A DNA stretch of 64,000 nucleotides from Eriocheir sinensis. Lineage: Eukaryota > Arthropoda > Malacostraca > Decapoda > Varunidae. This document shows, piece by piece, positions 43,331 to 63,158 of the stretch (positions are counted from its first letter, which is position 1; every line of letters begins with the position of its first letter). A program made the translations under genes and the position numbers. The stretch is taken from assembly GCF_024679095.1 (NCBI RefSeq), contig NW_026111764.1, positions 296,778-360,777 of the forward strand, read 5' to 3'. A model generated the notes under the pieces. It was not told the origin of the DNA. It made no database searches and saw only the letters and a program-made list of their open reading frames with translations.

Positions 43331-43474
43331 TTGAGCGAGCGACTCAAAAGCGAAACGAGGTGTACGAACATGAGATGCGGCAATGCCGACCCATTAGTGT
43401 TAGTAGTGCTATTATTATTATTATTAATAGCACTAGTTGATGTAGTAACGTTCTTAGTACTAGAAAAAATGGTT

Positions 43475-43476
<2 letters not shown>

Positions 43477-43519
<43 letters not shown>

Positions 43520-43608
43520 GTAGTAGTAGTAGTAGTAGTAATAGCAGTAGCAGTAGTAGTAGTAATAGTAGTAATAGTAGCAGTAGCAATAGTAGTAGTA
43601 GTAGTAGC
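43477..43608. repeat. (ATT)n-(AGT)n trinucleotide array
   Basis: About 14 ATT units followed by interrupted AGT/AGC triplets to about 43608. Confidence 0.95.
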
Positions 43609-44500
43609 TGACGCCCAGGAGTGTTTTCATTGCCCGTCTTGGGATCTGTTGAATAATGTAAACGTGACAATGTGTCCGTAGAGTTTTCCAAGCCACTGCC
43701 CGTAACGGATTCTATGTCTCGTAGCCGTTGGAAAGTTGTGGATCTGGTGAACATCTTGCCGAGAAACCTTCTGCTGATCAGTCTGATCGTAATACATCAA
43801 CAGCTTTCTCACTCTGCCCGCCTCGCAAAACATATTAAAGTGATCCCTTAAGATGGTTATTAGCTATAATTAATATATTTATTGATCTTTTTCGCTATCA
43901 CTTGACGGAATATAATGAATGACCGGAATATGATGAATCATTTGCCAATTCGAACAAAGGAAAAGGAAGGAAGGGACTCACCCCGCAATACAAAAAATAA
44001 AATACGGGGAGGTAGGAAAGGTGTTGTGACTTCATAAGTAAAATAATTACCTCAAGAAATTCAATATACAAAGTAAAATTAGATGGGATGAAGCATGTAA
44101 ACACTAAGTATCACCAAAATAAGTACACCAGAAAAAGAACGAGGAGAGAATAAGGCGAAGTGGTACAGCCGTATATATAATTGGACCAGTATATTCTGTC
44201 TCAGGGTAAAAAAAAAAAAAATTCAGCCGAAGAAGAAAATGTGTAATGAAATAATAATAAGAATAGTTCCGTTAATAAAAGTACAACAGACAAAAATATA
44301 TCGAGGTAGAAAAAGTGTAGTTTGGATTCTGTGATTAGATTCATCCGTTAAAAAGAAGTAAAACAGAGACATAAAATTGAAATATAAAATATGTTAAAAG
44401 GATACAATAGCAAAAAGGTGAAAAAGGACAACAGTGAAAAAAAAATGCAGAGGCCAATTAAAAAAAAGACTTGGTATTTTGCTTACTGTTAAGGCTTCTT
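43609..44500. other. Unassigned region, AT-rich
   Basis: A minus-strand frame of 68 residues at 43627-43833 has a balanced composition (RKLLMYYDQTDQQKVSRQDV) but no family I recognise. The remainder is AT-rich without signal. Confidence 0.4.
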
Positions 44501-44535
44501 ATATATACATATACATATATTTCTCTATCACCTGA

Positions 44536-45060
44536 AACTACAAGTTCATATCAACTCCTTAAGAAAGCACTCCTCACCGGGTTCCATAAGACTACAGACA
44601 GTTATCGGTCGGATTTTCTCAGTGCTAAAATTAGGAGTGGGAAAAGCTACCAGCAGTTCTCTACTCATTTAAATAGACTATTTCAGGCCTGGTTAGAGAC
44701 ATCGAACAAGTCACTGATGATTATGACTCAAAGACTTCATGTTACTTGATCAGTTCCTATCGTCCCTCAACACAGATTTGCGTCTCTTTGTGAAGGAACG
44801 CCTACCAACTACTCTGTTGGCCGCTGTACAGCTTGCTGACAATTGGGCGTCTGCTCACAATGTGCACTCCAAGCCACAATTTGGCCATCTCTTTAGTAAG
44901 AAACCCTCTAAGCCATCTCCCTCCTTATCTGAAGCACAACCTTCTCAGGCTACTTCCCGCCAAAGGCAGCTCGTCTGCTATACGGTGTTACAATTGTGGA
45001 GAAGAGGCCATATTCGGCCTCGATGCCCCAAGAACCCCAGAGCGTTCAAGGATTTGGCAC
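44536..45060 (+). pseudogene. LTR-retrotransposon Gag remnant (SCAN-like capsid plus zinc knuckle)
   Basis: Retrotransposon capsid proteins package element RNA. The first frame (to 44749) reads LLTGFHKTTDSYRSDFLSAK and YQQFSTHLNRLFQAWLETSN. The next frame reads LLDQFLSSLNTDLRLFVKER and LLAAVQLADNWASAH, together matching the helical C-terminal capsid fold shared with SCAN domains. A CCHC knuckle is split over two frames near 44985-45030 (CYNCGEE in one, GHIRPRC in another). There are at least two frameshifts and no protease or polymerase follows. The gypsy-type assignment is an inference. Confidence 0.7.
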
Positions 45061-45239
45061 TGCTGCTCAGCCACATTCATAAGACATCACTTTCGTGGGC
45101 TGAAGTGATTCTCTCTGCCTGTTCGCCGCTGTATAGAGAGGGGACAGAACTCTTATCCTGCCGCCTCTGGTCTCGTCTTGAGCTGTACTACGTTACATTT
45201 GTGCATTGTCACGATCCCACACCAGGTGATCTTTAACCT

Positions 45240-45660
45240 TGTTCTATTTAACCTCCTATTGTGTTGGCCTAAAGGCTGTGTTGTTGCTATACTTGAAATA
45301 TTATGGTGAGGTTTAATAGACGGCTATATCACTGTTACGTGTTTGGGGAGTTCATTATTGATTTTTGTTACACCTTTGTGGTGATTGTGTACAGTGTATC
45401 CTCGGTTGTCCTGATTGATTTCTGTGTATACGACTCAGCACTAGGTAAGTCTAACTTCTCTACCATTCCTCTCCGTGATTATTCGTGCTCTTTTCTTAGC
45501 TGCCTGTAATGTAATTACTATTTAGGTAGTATCATTTGTGTGGAGAGGATGGTAGACGGTTAGATTACTGTACGTGTTGGAGGAGTTATGTCAGTGTTAT
45601 TAACTTGTTATTTAATAAACCTAATGTTAAATTAGCAAGTGTTTGCCTTCCCACTTCCTG
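45240..45660 (+). other. Possible LTR-like sequence after the Gag remnant
   Basis: Non-coding sequence with two related segments (TAGACGGCTATATCACTGTT near 45319 and TAGACGGTTAGATTACTG near 45552) and an AATAAACC signal near 45615. It could be part of a long terminal repeat, but no matching copy is seen upstream. Confidence 0.3.
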
Positions 45661-46078
45661 AGATACCTATCATTTTCTATCCTGAACCTTCCTCGTTGGA
45701 GGCGAACGTAGTTCTCGCAATCTCTAAGCCTTTACAGTCAGTCAGTAGGTCTTTCCATCAGTCATTTAGTTAGACAGTCAGTTTAATAATTCTATATTAT
45801 TTTCGTTTTCCTTTTCTTCTCGTTTTCTTTTCTTCTAATTATTTAAATTTATTTTTTCGTTTTTCTTAAATACTTTTTTCTCGTTAGATTTTTTAACAAT
45901 TCCTCGGTCGCTATCTTTTCCCTTTTTACCTCTCATAACTCATCATTTTTTTTTATGTCGATCTTTTCATTCTCATTTTTTGTCAGTTAGATTTTTTAGC
46001 TTGATTTTAATCTTATTTTTTAATTGGCATTGTTTCCTTTTTTCTATGTCATATTTTCCCGTTCCTCGATATGTGTTT
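45661..46078. other. T-rich spacer
   Basis: TTTTC/TTTCG-rich noncoding sequence. Nothing recognisable. Confidence 0.5.
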
Positions 46079-46160
46079 TAGGAGGAAGAGGAAGAGGAGA
46101 AGGAGGAAGAGGAGGAAGAGGAAAAGAAGAAGGAGGAGGAGGAGGAGGAGGAGGAGAGGC
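46079..46160. repeat. (GGA)n/(GAA)n tract
   Basis: Interrupted purine triplets. Confidence 0.85.
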
Positions 46161-46265
46161 GGGGAGGGGAGGTGAGAAAGGGTCTGATAATATGAGAGGT
46201 GAGGAAATGTGAAAGAAGACAGCGTTGCAACCATGAAATAAATATGAGGGAAAAGGTGACAGCAA

Positions 46266-46398
<133 letters not shown>

Positions 46399-46613
46399 AA
46401 TTTCCATATTGTATTTTAAATCTTTTTATAAAAGTGTAATTTTTTTAAAGGGATGCAAGAAAATTATTATCCGAGCCACCCTTTTGCTAACAGCTTGATG
46501 CCCCTCCTCACTCCCCCTTCCCCCTGCCTGCTCTCTTCCTATATACATCTATCCATTTATCTATCGAAAACACAAACAAACAAACATACAAGTAAACAAA
46601 CAAACAGACAAAC

Positions 46614-46908
<295 letters not shown>

Positions 46909-47141
46909 ATACACTTACATGAAGCAAAAGTATGTTCACACCTACGAAGTATTTCCCTGGAGATGTTACGTCCGCTCATTCCCGTGGAGGAGGGGGAGGA
47001 TGAGGGGGAGGAAACAGGGGAAGGTGGAGGAACAGGAGAGGAAGTGGAGGAGGGAGGTGGAGGTAAAGGGGGAGGGGGAGGAGGTAAAAAGGGTTTGAGG
47101 AAGGAGACGTGTCCTTCGTTTCCTTTGATATCTACATTCCT

Positions 47142-49478
<2,337 letters not shown>

Positions 49479-49672
49479 GAGCTCAGCAGCACACTGAAGA
49501 AGGAATGAAGCAGCCCACCTGAGCTTCATGACAGAGGTCACCACGAACACTGCTGCTGCGTCAATAGTCTTGTAGCTGTTCTTACACTTTAAATATTCCC
49601 CACACTTATAAACTCGCATTGTATTACTTACTTGATCTTTCACTTATAATTATGTAAAAACAGCGAACCCCT

Positions 49673-49674
<2 letters not shown>

Positions 49675-49724
<50 letters not shown>

Positions 49725-49738
49725 GTGTGTGTGTGTGT
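49675..49738. repeat. (GT)n microsatellite
   Basis: About 31 GT units with one GC step. Confidence 0.97.
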
Positions 49739-49937
49739 AACCAATGGGCAGCAGGAAAGCAGTGATCACGAGATTGACAGACAGACAATCACCACATGTT
49801 TCAAGCATCGTGCAGGAGGGGGTTGGCAGGGGATGGAGTAGTCTTCAGGTGAGTCAAATATTGGGACGTGCCTCCTTTCTCCCTCAAATTTTCTTACACC
49901 ATGTTATGAAAGGGAAGGCGGCAAGAGAAAAACACCT

Positions 49938-50270
49938 TTAACCCTCTGAGTACCGATGACGATACGGTATCGTCACCACTGGATGTTACCGCCAGTACGG
50001 GTGACGATACCACATCGTCACTGAGTTACCCTTACACTCGGTCTTATTTCGCGAAAAGTTTTGGTTCCCCGAATAACAGCCGGGTATCACGTGATAGCTA
50101 GAGAGTTGGGCTAGCCTCTCCAGGTTCTCGTGGATCCTATGGGATACGCCAACATAGTGAAAACAAAGGAAAAGTTCAGGACAGCTTACCACCTCTGCCA
50201 AAAACAAAATGTTGCTTCCTATACGGGTGACGATACCGTATCGTCATTTTATAATTTTCAAAACCGGTCT
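49938..50270 (+). mobile_element. piggyBac-like MITE end with repeated palindromes
   Basis: TTAA at 49938-49941 is followed directly by CCCTCTGAGTACC, the layout of a piggyBac-type left end (TTAA target, inverted repeat starting CCC). Just inside lies TGACGATACGGTATCGTCA, a palindrome with 9-base arms. Related palindromes recur near 50002 (imperfect) and 50228 (TGACGATACCGTATCGTCA). The opposite TTAA end is not seen, so the element is incomplete or diverged. The superfamily call is an inference from the end structure only. Confidence 0.45.
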
Positions 50271-53639
<3,369 letters not shown>

Positions 53640-55330
53640 CGAACACGTAAACTTATTAACACTTCTTTAAATATTTGTCGTCATCTCTCTATTGCACCCA
53701 CTCCCCCACTCGTCATCAAACAAAATAGTTTCACCTTTAGTACATCATTACGTTTTGCGCCCTCTGGCCTGAATCTGCAGAAGGCTTATGGACCTGATGG
53801 AGTGCTTCCTATTGGCCTTAAAAACTGTGCTTCTGTGCTGACACCTGCCTGGTCAAACTCTTTCTGCCTTTGCCTGTCAACATCTACCTTCCTTCTTGCT
53901 GGAAGTATGCCTTCATACAGCCTGTGTCCAAGAAGGTGACCGTTCCAACCTCAAACTACCGTCCTATAGCTTTGCTTTCTTGTTCATCTAAACCATTTGA
54001 ATCAATCTCAACTGGAAGATTCAAAAGCACTTTTCCACTTTTGACCTTCTATCTGATCGCCAGTATGAGTTCCGCAAGGGGCGTTCTACTGGTGATCTCC
54101 TTGCCTTCCTAACTGATTTTTGGTCATCCTCTTAGCTGTTTCGGTGAAACCTTGCTAATGCGCTGACATATCAAAAGCCTTTGGTAGGGTCTGGCACAAA
54201 TATTTGCTCTCCAAACTATCCTCACGGTTTCTATCCTTCTCTGTACCTTTATCTTTAGTTTCCTCTCTGACCGTTCTATTTCTGTTGTGGTAGACGGCCA
54301 CTGTTCTTCCCCTAAACCTATTAATAGTGGTGTTCCAGGGTTCTGTTCTATCTCCCACTCTTTCTGTTGTTCATTGATGATCTTTCCAAAACGAACTGTC
54401 CTATCCATTCTTACGCCGACGACTCTACTTTGCATTACTCAACTTTTAATAGAAGACCCACCAACAGGAACTAAATGATTCCAGGCTGGAGGCGGCAGAA
54501 CGCTTAGCCTAAGACCTTACTATTATTTCCGATTGGGGAAGAAGAACTTGGTGTCCATCAACGCCTCAAAACACTGTTTCTCCACCTTCCACTCGACACA
54601 ATCTTCCAAACAACTTTCCCTATTCTTTGACAACACTCAGCTATCACCTTCTTCAACACTAAACATCCTCGGTCTATCCTTAACTCAAAATCTCAACTGA
54701 AACTTACATCTCTTCTTACTAAATCAGCTTCCTCGAGGCTGGGTGTTCTGTACCGTCTCCGCCAGTTCTTTCCCCGCACAGTTGCAATCCATTTACAGGG
54801 GCCTTGTCCGCCCTCGTATGGAGTATGCATTCACACAGCTCCACTCAGCTCCACTCACAGCTCTCTTGGACAGAGTGGAGTCTCAGGCTCTTCGTTTCAT
54901 CAGCTCTCCTCCTTACTGATAGTCTTTACCTCTTAAATTTCGCCGCCATGTTGCCTTCTTTCTATCTTCTATCGATATTTCCATGTTGGCTGCTCTTCTG
55001 AACTTCCTAACTGCTTGCCTTCCTCCCAAGCGGCTTCGCCACACAGGACTTTCTATTAATGCTCAACCCTTTACTGTCCAAATCCTTTACGCAAGAATTA
55101 ACCAGCATCTTAACTCTTTCATCCCTCACGCTGGTAAACTCTGAAACAATCTTCTCTGTATTTCTCCTGCCTACGACTTGAACTCTTTCATGAGGAGGGT
55201 ATCAGGACACCTCTTCCCGAAATTGACCTATCTTTCGGCCACCCTCTAACTTTTTTAGGAGCAGTGAGGCGGCCTTTTTTTTACATTTGTTGTCCTTTTT
55301 ATGCCCTTGAACTGACTCTCTGCTGTAAAG
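53640..55330 (+). pseudogene. Non-LTR reverse transcriptase copy, heavily decayed
   Basis: Same family as 32840-33591. RT landmarks in shifting frames: KAYGPDGVLPIGLKNCASVL (about 53785), NYRPIALLSCSSKPFES (about 53957), DRQYEFRKGRSTGDLL (about 54055), a PQGS-region remnant INSGVPGFCS (about 54320), YADDSTLH (about 54412), FDNTQLSPSSTLN, LVRP-type region near 54800, and [15 protein letters not shown] near 55175. At least eight frameshifts or stops. Ends close to a (TA)n array. Confidence 0.85.
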
Positions 55331-55390
55331 AAAGAAAAAAGGCGCTGTATAAACATCAACACAATCAACTTTTTGTTCTTCTACATTCCA

Positions 55391-56594
<1,204 letters not shown>

Positions 56595-57070
56595 GTGTGA
56601 AGAAGGAGGAAGGGGACGGTGGTGAGGGATGTGGGGGAGTAGGACTGGTAGAAATGAAGATGGCGATTAAGGGGGAAGAGATAGTGGTGAGATGATAATA
56701 GGTGGAGATGATGGTGGTGGTGGTGATGATGGAGATGGTGGTGGTGGTGTGATGGTGGTGGTGGCAAATGTGGGGAGTAGGACTGGTAGAAAAGAAGATG
56801 GCGATGAAGGGGGAAGAGATAGTGGTGAGATGATAATAGGTGGTGGGGGTGGTGTTGGAGATGGTGGTGGTGATGGGGGTGGTGGTGATGGTGGTAAATG
56901 TGGAGTAGGACGGGTAGAAAAGAAGATGGCGCTGAAGGGGGAAGAGATAGTGGTGAGATGATAATAGGTGGAGATGATGGTGGTGGTGGTGGTGATGATG
57001 GAGATGGTGGTGGTGGTGGTGGTGGTGGAGATGATGATGGTGGTGGTTTTGGTTGTGGTGGTGATTGGAA
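56595..57070. repeat. ~130-138-bp tandem repeat containing (GGT)n
   Basis: Three copies of a segment with GAAGATGGCG, AGGGGGAAGAGATAGTGG and TGAGATGATAATAGGTGG. The TGGCG landmark lies at 56661, 56799 and 56927 (138 and 128 apart). Length differences come from variable GGT/GAT triplet runs inside each unit. Confidence 0.9.
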
Positions 57071-57132
57071 CAAATAGCGGTTCTTTATACAATGAAAAAT
57101 GGAGGGCAAAGATTAGTAAACAGAGAAGGTGA

Positions 57133-58387
<1,255 letters not shown>

Positions 58388-58439
58388 TGTAATGTGTCAT
58401 ACTCGGTACTGACTTTTGCATTACTTTTACGAAAATATA

Positions 58440-58482
58440 TTCCTCCTCCTCCTCCTCCTCCTCCTCCTCCTCCTCCTCCTCC
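58440..58482. repeat. (TCC)n trinucleotide repeat
   Basis: About 14 TCC units. Confidence 0.95.
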
Positions 58483-58606
58483 ACATTAATATCCATCAAC
58501 CCTGCCCTCTCCTGACATCCTAATCCTCCCCTGTATCGTATCCTGTCCTTCAATCCTTCATTCCTCCCCTTCTATTCCCCTTTTCCTCCTCTCTCCCTTC
58601 GTGATT

Positions 58607-58815
58607 CAACAGGGACATAGGCAAATATTGGTTTACTAACAGGGTGGTGGCTGAGTGGAATACAATTGTCACATTCAAAAATAGATTAGATAAATTCATG
58701 GACAGCGATATTAGGTGGGGTTAGATACACGGGAGCTTAGGTTCAAAGGAGCTGCCTTGTACAGGCCTACCGGCCTCTTGCAGACTCCTACGTTCTTATG
58801 TTCTTATGTTCTTGT
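58607..58815 (+). pseudogene. CR1-like 3' end fragment, same family as 57312-58105
   Basis: Reads KYWFTNRVVAEWN then directly TIVTFKNRLDKFMDSDIRWG and a stop, lacking about ten residues present in the neighbouring copy. The 3' untranslated region matches (GGAGCTGCCTTGTACAGGCC, CCTCTTGCAGACTCC) and ends in TTCTTATG repeats with TTCTTGTG variants. Not flanked by (CT)n. It is inverted relative to the copy 500 bases upstream. Confidence 0.9.
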
Positions 58816-59619
<804 letters not shown>

Positions 59620-59684
59620 TGAGTATTTAATCACAAATTTTCTAGTCTGGTGCCTAACTATATTACATATATTATTATATGGAT

Positions 59685-59726
59685 AATAATAATAATAATA
59701 ATGATAATAATAATAACAACAACAAC

Positions 59727-59819
<93 letters not shown>
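59685..59819. repeat. (AAT)n trinucleotide array
   Basis: About 45 triplets, mostly AAT with four AAC near 59715 and one GAT. Confidence 0.97.
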
Positions 59820-59821
<2 letters not shown>

Positions 59822-60347
59822 CGACTTACTGTTATCACCAATTGATGTTCTCTCACCTGAAATGAAAAAAAAATGCATTAGTAATTTGTTTAATGACTGT
59901 TTATCAATCTACCTTTCCATCTATCTATTTGTCATTGTCATGCTACTCTAGAAAGGGATGAATAATGAAAATAATCAGGAAATAAAGCCACTTTAGAAAA
60001 ACAAGACAATGGCGTTCGTGTTTAATAAAGAATAATACGAAATGATAAGTATATTACGAAAAAAATAATAAAAATAAATGGGAAGGCGGAGGAAAAGAAG
60101 ATGAAGGAATAAAGCAGGAGCCCAGAGGGGTGAGCCTAGCTGAAAAGGTTACCAATTGTTACGTGTACCATCACATTGGCCATGGGTCCAAATCAAAGGG
60201 TCTGGACGTCTGCCAGGTGCCGCGTGGTGGGTGCGGTTACTCGAGGGCTGAAATGACACCCAAAATATCATCTAAATCAGCCCAAAAGGTAACCACTCTA
60301 AACCACTCTCTGTTTAATCGGCACCATCTCCACATATTTGGAGTATG
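59820..60347. other. Unassigned sequence before the satellite array
   Basis: AT-rich to about 60110, then a mixed block (60121-60347). The latter may be the outer part of the foldback-like element that follows, but nothing in it is recognisable. Confidence 0.4.
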
Positions 60348-61304
60348 GGTGCCAGACATTTTCACTGGTGGCTGGGGTCCGCCAGACACAGTATCGGAGT
60401 AAAAAATTGAGCTGGATCAGCTCGTTTAGTAACCCTATGAAAGTTATTGTAAAATGTTCAGTACATCCCCCTGGATAAGAAACACCCAATGCCAGACATT
60501 TTCATTGGTGGGCTACCCTCCTCCCATACTGAGCTAGATCCGCTCACTTAGTTACCCACTGAAACTTGCTGCAAAATGTTCAGTACATCCCCTTGTATAA
60601 AACACAACCCGTGCCAGAAATTTTCGTTGATTGGTTACCCCCGGCTGAAGCCCCCAAAGGGCGGACCCCCCCACCCATACTGAGCTAGATTTGCTCACTT
60701 AGTAACCCAGTGAAACTTGCTGCAAAATGTTCAGTACATCCCCCTGTATAAAACACAACCCGTGCCAGAAATTTTCGTTGATTGGTTACCCCCGGCAGAA
60801 GCCCCCAAAGGGCGGATCCCCACAACCATACTGAGCTAGATTTGCTCACTTAGTAACCCAGTGAAACTTGCTGTAAAATGTTCAGTACATCCTCGTGAAT
60901 AAAATATAAAAAAGTTCTAAAAATTTTCGTTGGTGGGTTACCCCCGGCAGAAGCCCCCAAAGGGCGGACCCCCCCACCCATACTGAGCTAGATCAGCTCA
61001 CTTAGTAACCCAGTGAAACTTGCTGTAAAATGCTCAGTACATCCTCTTGAATAAAAAAAAAAATAAAAAAAACAGTTCTAGAAATATTTGTTGGTGGGTT
61101 ACCCTCGACAGAAGCCCCCAAAGGGTGACCCCCACCCATACTGAGCTAGATCAGCTCACTTAGTAGCCCAGTGAAGCTTGCTGTAAAATGTTCAGTACTT
61201 CTTCTTGAATAAAAAACAACAACCAATGCTAGAATTTTTCGTTGGTGGGCTACCCCTGCCAGAAGCCCCCAAAGGGTGACCCCCCCATATTGGGCTAGAT
61301 CAGC
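60348..61304 (+). repeat. ~152-bp satellite, left array (about six copies)
   Basis: Each unit runs from GCCAGAAATTTTCGTTGRTT through GGTTACCCCCGGCAGAAGCC, CCCAAAGGGCGGACCCCC, ATACTGAGCTAGATYWGCTC and ACTTAGTAACCCAGTGAAAC to TGTTCAGTACATCC. The GTTCA landmark occurs at 60456, 60578, 60729, 60880, 61032 and 61190. Spacings are 151-158, except the first (122), where the first unit lacks the CCCCCAAAGGGC block. Confidence 0.92.
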
Positions 61305-61637
61305 TCTGTACTCGCGCCAGAGCGAGTTAGTTATAGCACCCATTAGCCAGGATAATAACGCGGCCGACCGGGGTCAGTTAGGGTCACATGGGATGGACGA
61401 GACGCAAACATCCTACACTAGTGTCAGCAGGGCTATTGCACCAGGCCTCCCTGTGAGGCCTTGTGTAGGGAAGGATACTTCAGTGTAGCTACAGCCGCCC
61501 CAGGCAATGCCAGTGTTAAATAACAACACATTCAGCATCGCAATGGTAACCTTGAGGCCGCGTAAATAAGTGACGCACCCGAGGACCAGTTGTTAGCCTT
61601 AGAGGTGGTAGACATTTGACAAGCAAGTATTGATGTT

Positions 61638-62250
61638 GATGTCCCATCAGAGTTCGTATGTCATATGTACACTCTGAGCAAGACTGGTGATGTCAATGAA
61701 GCAAGATACAAAAAGATTATGCAAATGAACGGAAATATCAATAAGGTTATAATATTTCAGTCTTATGAAAAGTAATAAACATTCATAATCATGTCTACAT
61801 ATATTGATCTAGTTACAATGCATGCACATTACAGGGTTATTTGCAGTGACACAAAAAGATTCGTCTGCTAATTATTGCAATGCCCTTATATCATGCGCAG
61901 ACAAACCCACTGGCAAATGTGAAGAAGATAGATTGTTCCTTGTTGCCACCATCACATAAAAGCCTTGAAATGCAACATCTTCGAGCCCGTTATGTCACCG
62001 TAATATGGTTGCACGCATCTTCGGTATGTCCGGCAGGTTTGTCCCCAACTGATTGCGGATGGATTGTGAACTATTGCAACAAAGCTGGTGCGATGGACCA
62101 GCGATACCAGACAGTCTGTTCAGTGATGAAACTGAAAATGTCATTGAGGAAAATTTGGTCAATGGTGGCGAGTTTGATTTAGATGCAGAGTCCTCAGATG
62201 AAGAACCTTGGAGTGAAGACTCGTGTGATTTGGACGATAGAGATGACTAA
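61638..62250 (+). pseudogene. Degraded ORF inside the foldback-like element
   Basis: Three pieces in different frames read as the C-terminal part of one protein: VPSEFVCHMYTLSKTGDVNE and ARYKKIMQMNGNINK (61638-61745), then ANVKKIDCSLLPPSHKSLEM, RARYVTVIWLHA and GLSPTDCGWIVN (61880-62075), then GPAIPDSLFSDETENVIEEN and an acidic end SSDEEPWSEDSCDLDDRDD with a stop at 62250. The pattern (R-Y-K segment, SLLPP, a paired-Arg RARY helix, an SPTDxGW block, then PDSLF) resembles multi-copy arthropod proteins of unknown function that I know only by pattern. I assign no function. A DNA-transposon origin is inferred only from the flanking inverted arrays. Confidence 0.55.
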
Positions 62251-62309
62251 TCATGCTTTGTGTATTCGTGAAGTGTATATTATCTGTTCAATGATGAAAC
62301 TGAAAATGA

Positions 62310-62632
62310 AAACGAACATTTATGGCATTGGTTGTTTCTTATAAAGAGGGATGTGTTGAACACTTCACAAGTTTCACTGGGTTACTAAGTGAGCTGATCT
62401 AGCTCAATATGGGGGAGTCACCCTTTGGGGGCTTCTGGCGGGGGTAACCCACCAACAAAAAAAATCTGGCATTGGTTGTTTTTCATACAGTGGGATGTGC
62501 TGAACATTTTACAGCAAGTTTCACTGGGTTACTCAATGAGCTGATCTAGCTCAGTATGGGGGGTTACCTTTTGGGGGCTTCTGGCGGAGGTAACCCACCA
62601 ATGAAAATTTCTGGCATTGGTTGTTTTTTATT
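62310..62632 (-). repeat. ~152-bp satellite, right array in inverted orientation
   Basis: Reverse complement of the left-array unit: TTTCACTGGGTTACT...GAGCTGATCTAGCTCA, CCCTTTGGGGGCTTCTGGCG, GGGTAACCCACCAA and TCTGGCATTGGTTG. Complementary landmarks TGAAC lie at 62357 and 62501 (144 apart). Confidence 0.9.
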
Positions 62633-63158
62633 CATCCACTCTGTTTCCCTCCCGCCAGGAGGACACAAGAGGAGGAAGAGGAGGAGGAGGAGGAGGAAAA
62701 GGGGGAAGTGAAGAAGAAAAAGAATGTGTGTGTTCGAGTTTGTAAAACAATAAAAGAAGGGAAATTGAAGAGAGTGATAAAGAGAAAAGAGGATAAAGCA
62801 AAAAAAAAAATAGAATAGGAAGAGAGAACACTTAAAACACTTGAAACACTTTATTATACTTGCAGAAAATACAAGAGCAAAATATGTTGTAATATACATA
62901 CAAGCAAGTAGCCCATATAAAACAACGTTTTTTGGGCAAAATATGATTTTTTTTTTTTTACAACGAATACCCCAAACCAGGCAAAGACAAGGAAAGAAAA
63001 ATATATACATATATACATTTATGGCTAGTTATTATTAACCCAACAGTATGTACATACTTTGGGAGAGGGAAAGGGAAAGAAGGAGAATGAAAGTAAAAGT
63101 ATCATTTATTGAGTTGGAACATGATAGGGACTGTTTATATAAGAGATATTTCAAGTTT
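62633..63158. other. Purine-rich then AT-rich spacer
   Basis: (GGA)n at about 62669-62697, A runs, then AT-rich sequence leading to the 3' end of the next LINE fragment. Confidence 0.55.

Larger units (their letters stand above)
60348..62632. mobile_element. Foldback-like element with inverted ~152-bp satellite arrays
   Basis: About six direct copies of a ~152-base unit (60348-61304) and about two reverse-complement copies (62310-62632) flank a 1-kb centre containing a degraded ORF. The arrangement is that of elements whose long inverted ends are themselves tandem repeats. Target duplications are not identified, so the outer borders are approximate. I do not recognise a described family. Confidence 0.55.

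Noticed and set aside
59650..59951. Poly-Asn and poly-Ile frames
   Set aside because: Direct translations of the (AAT)n array.
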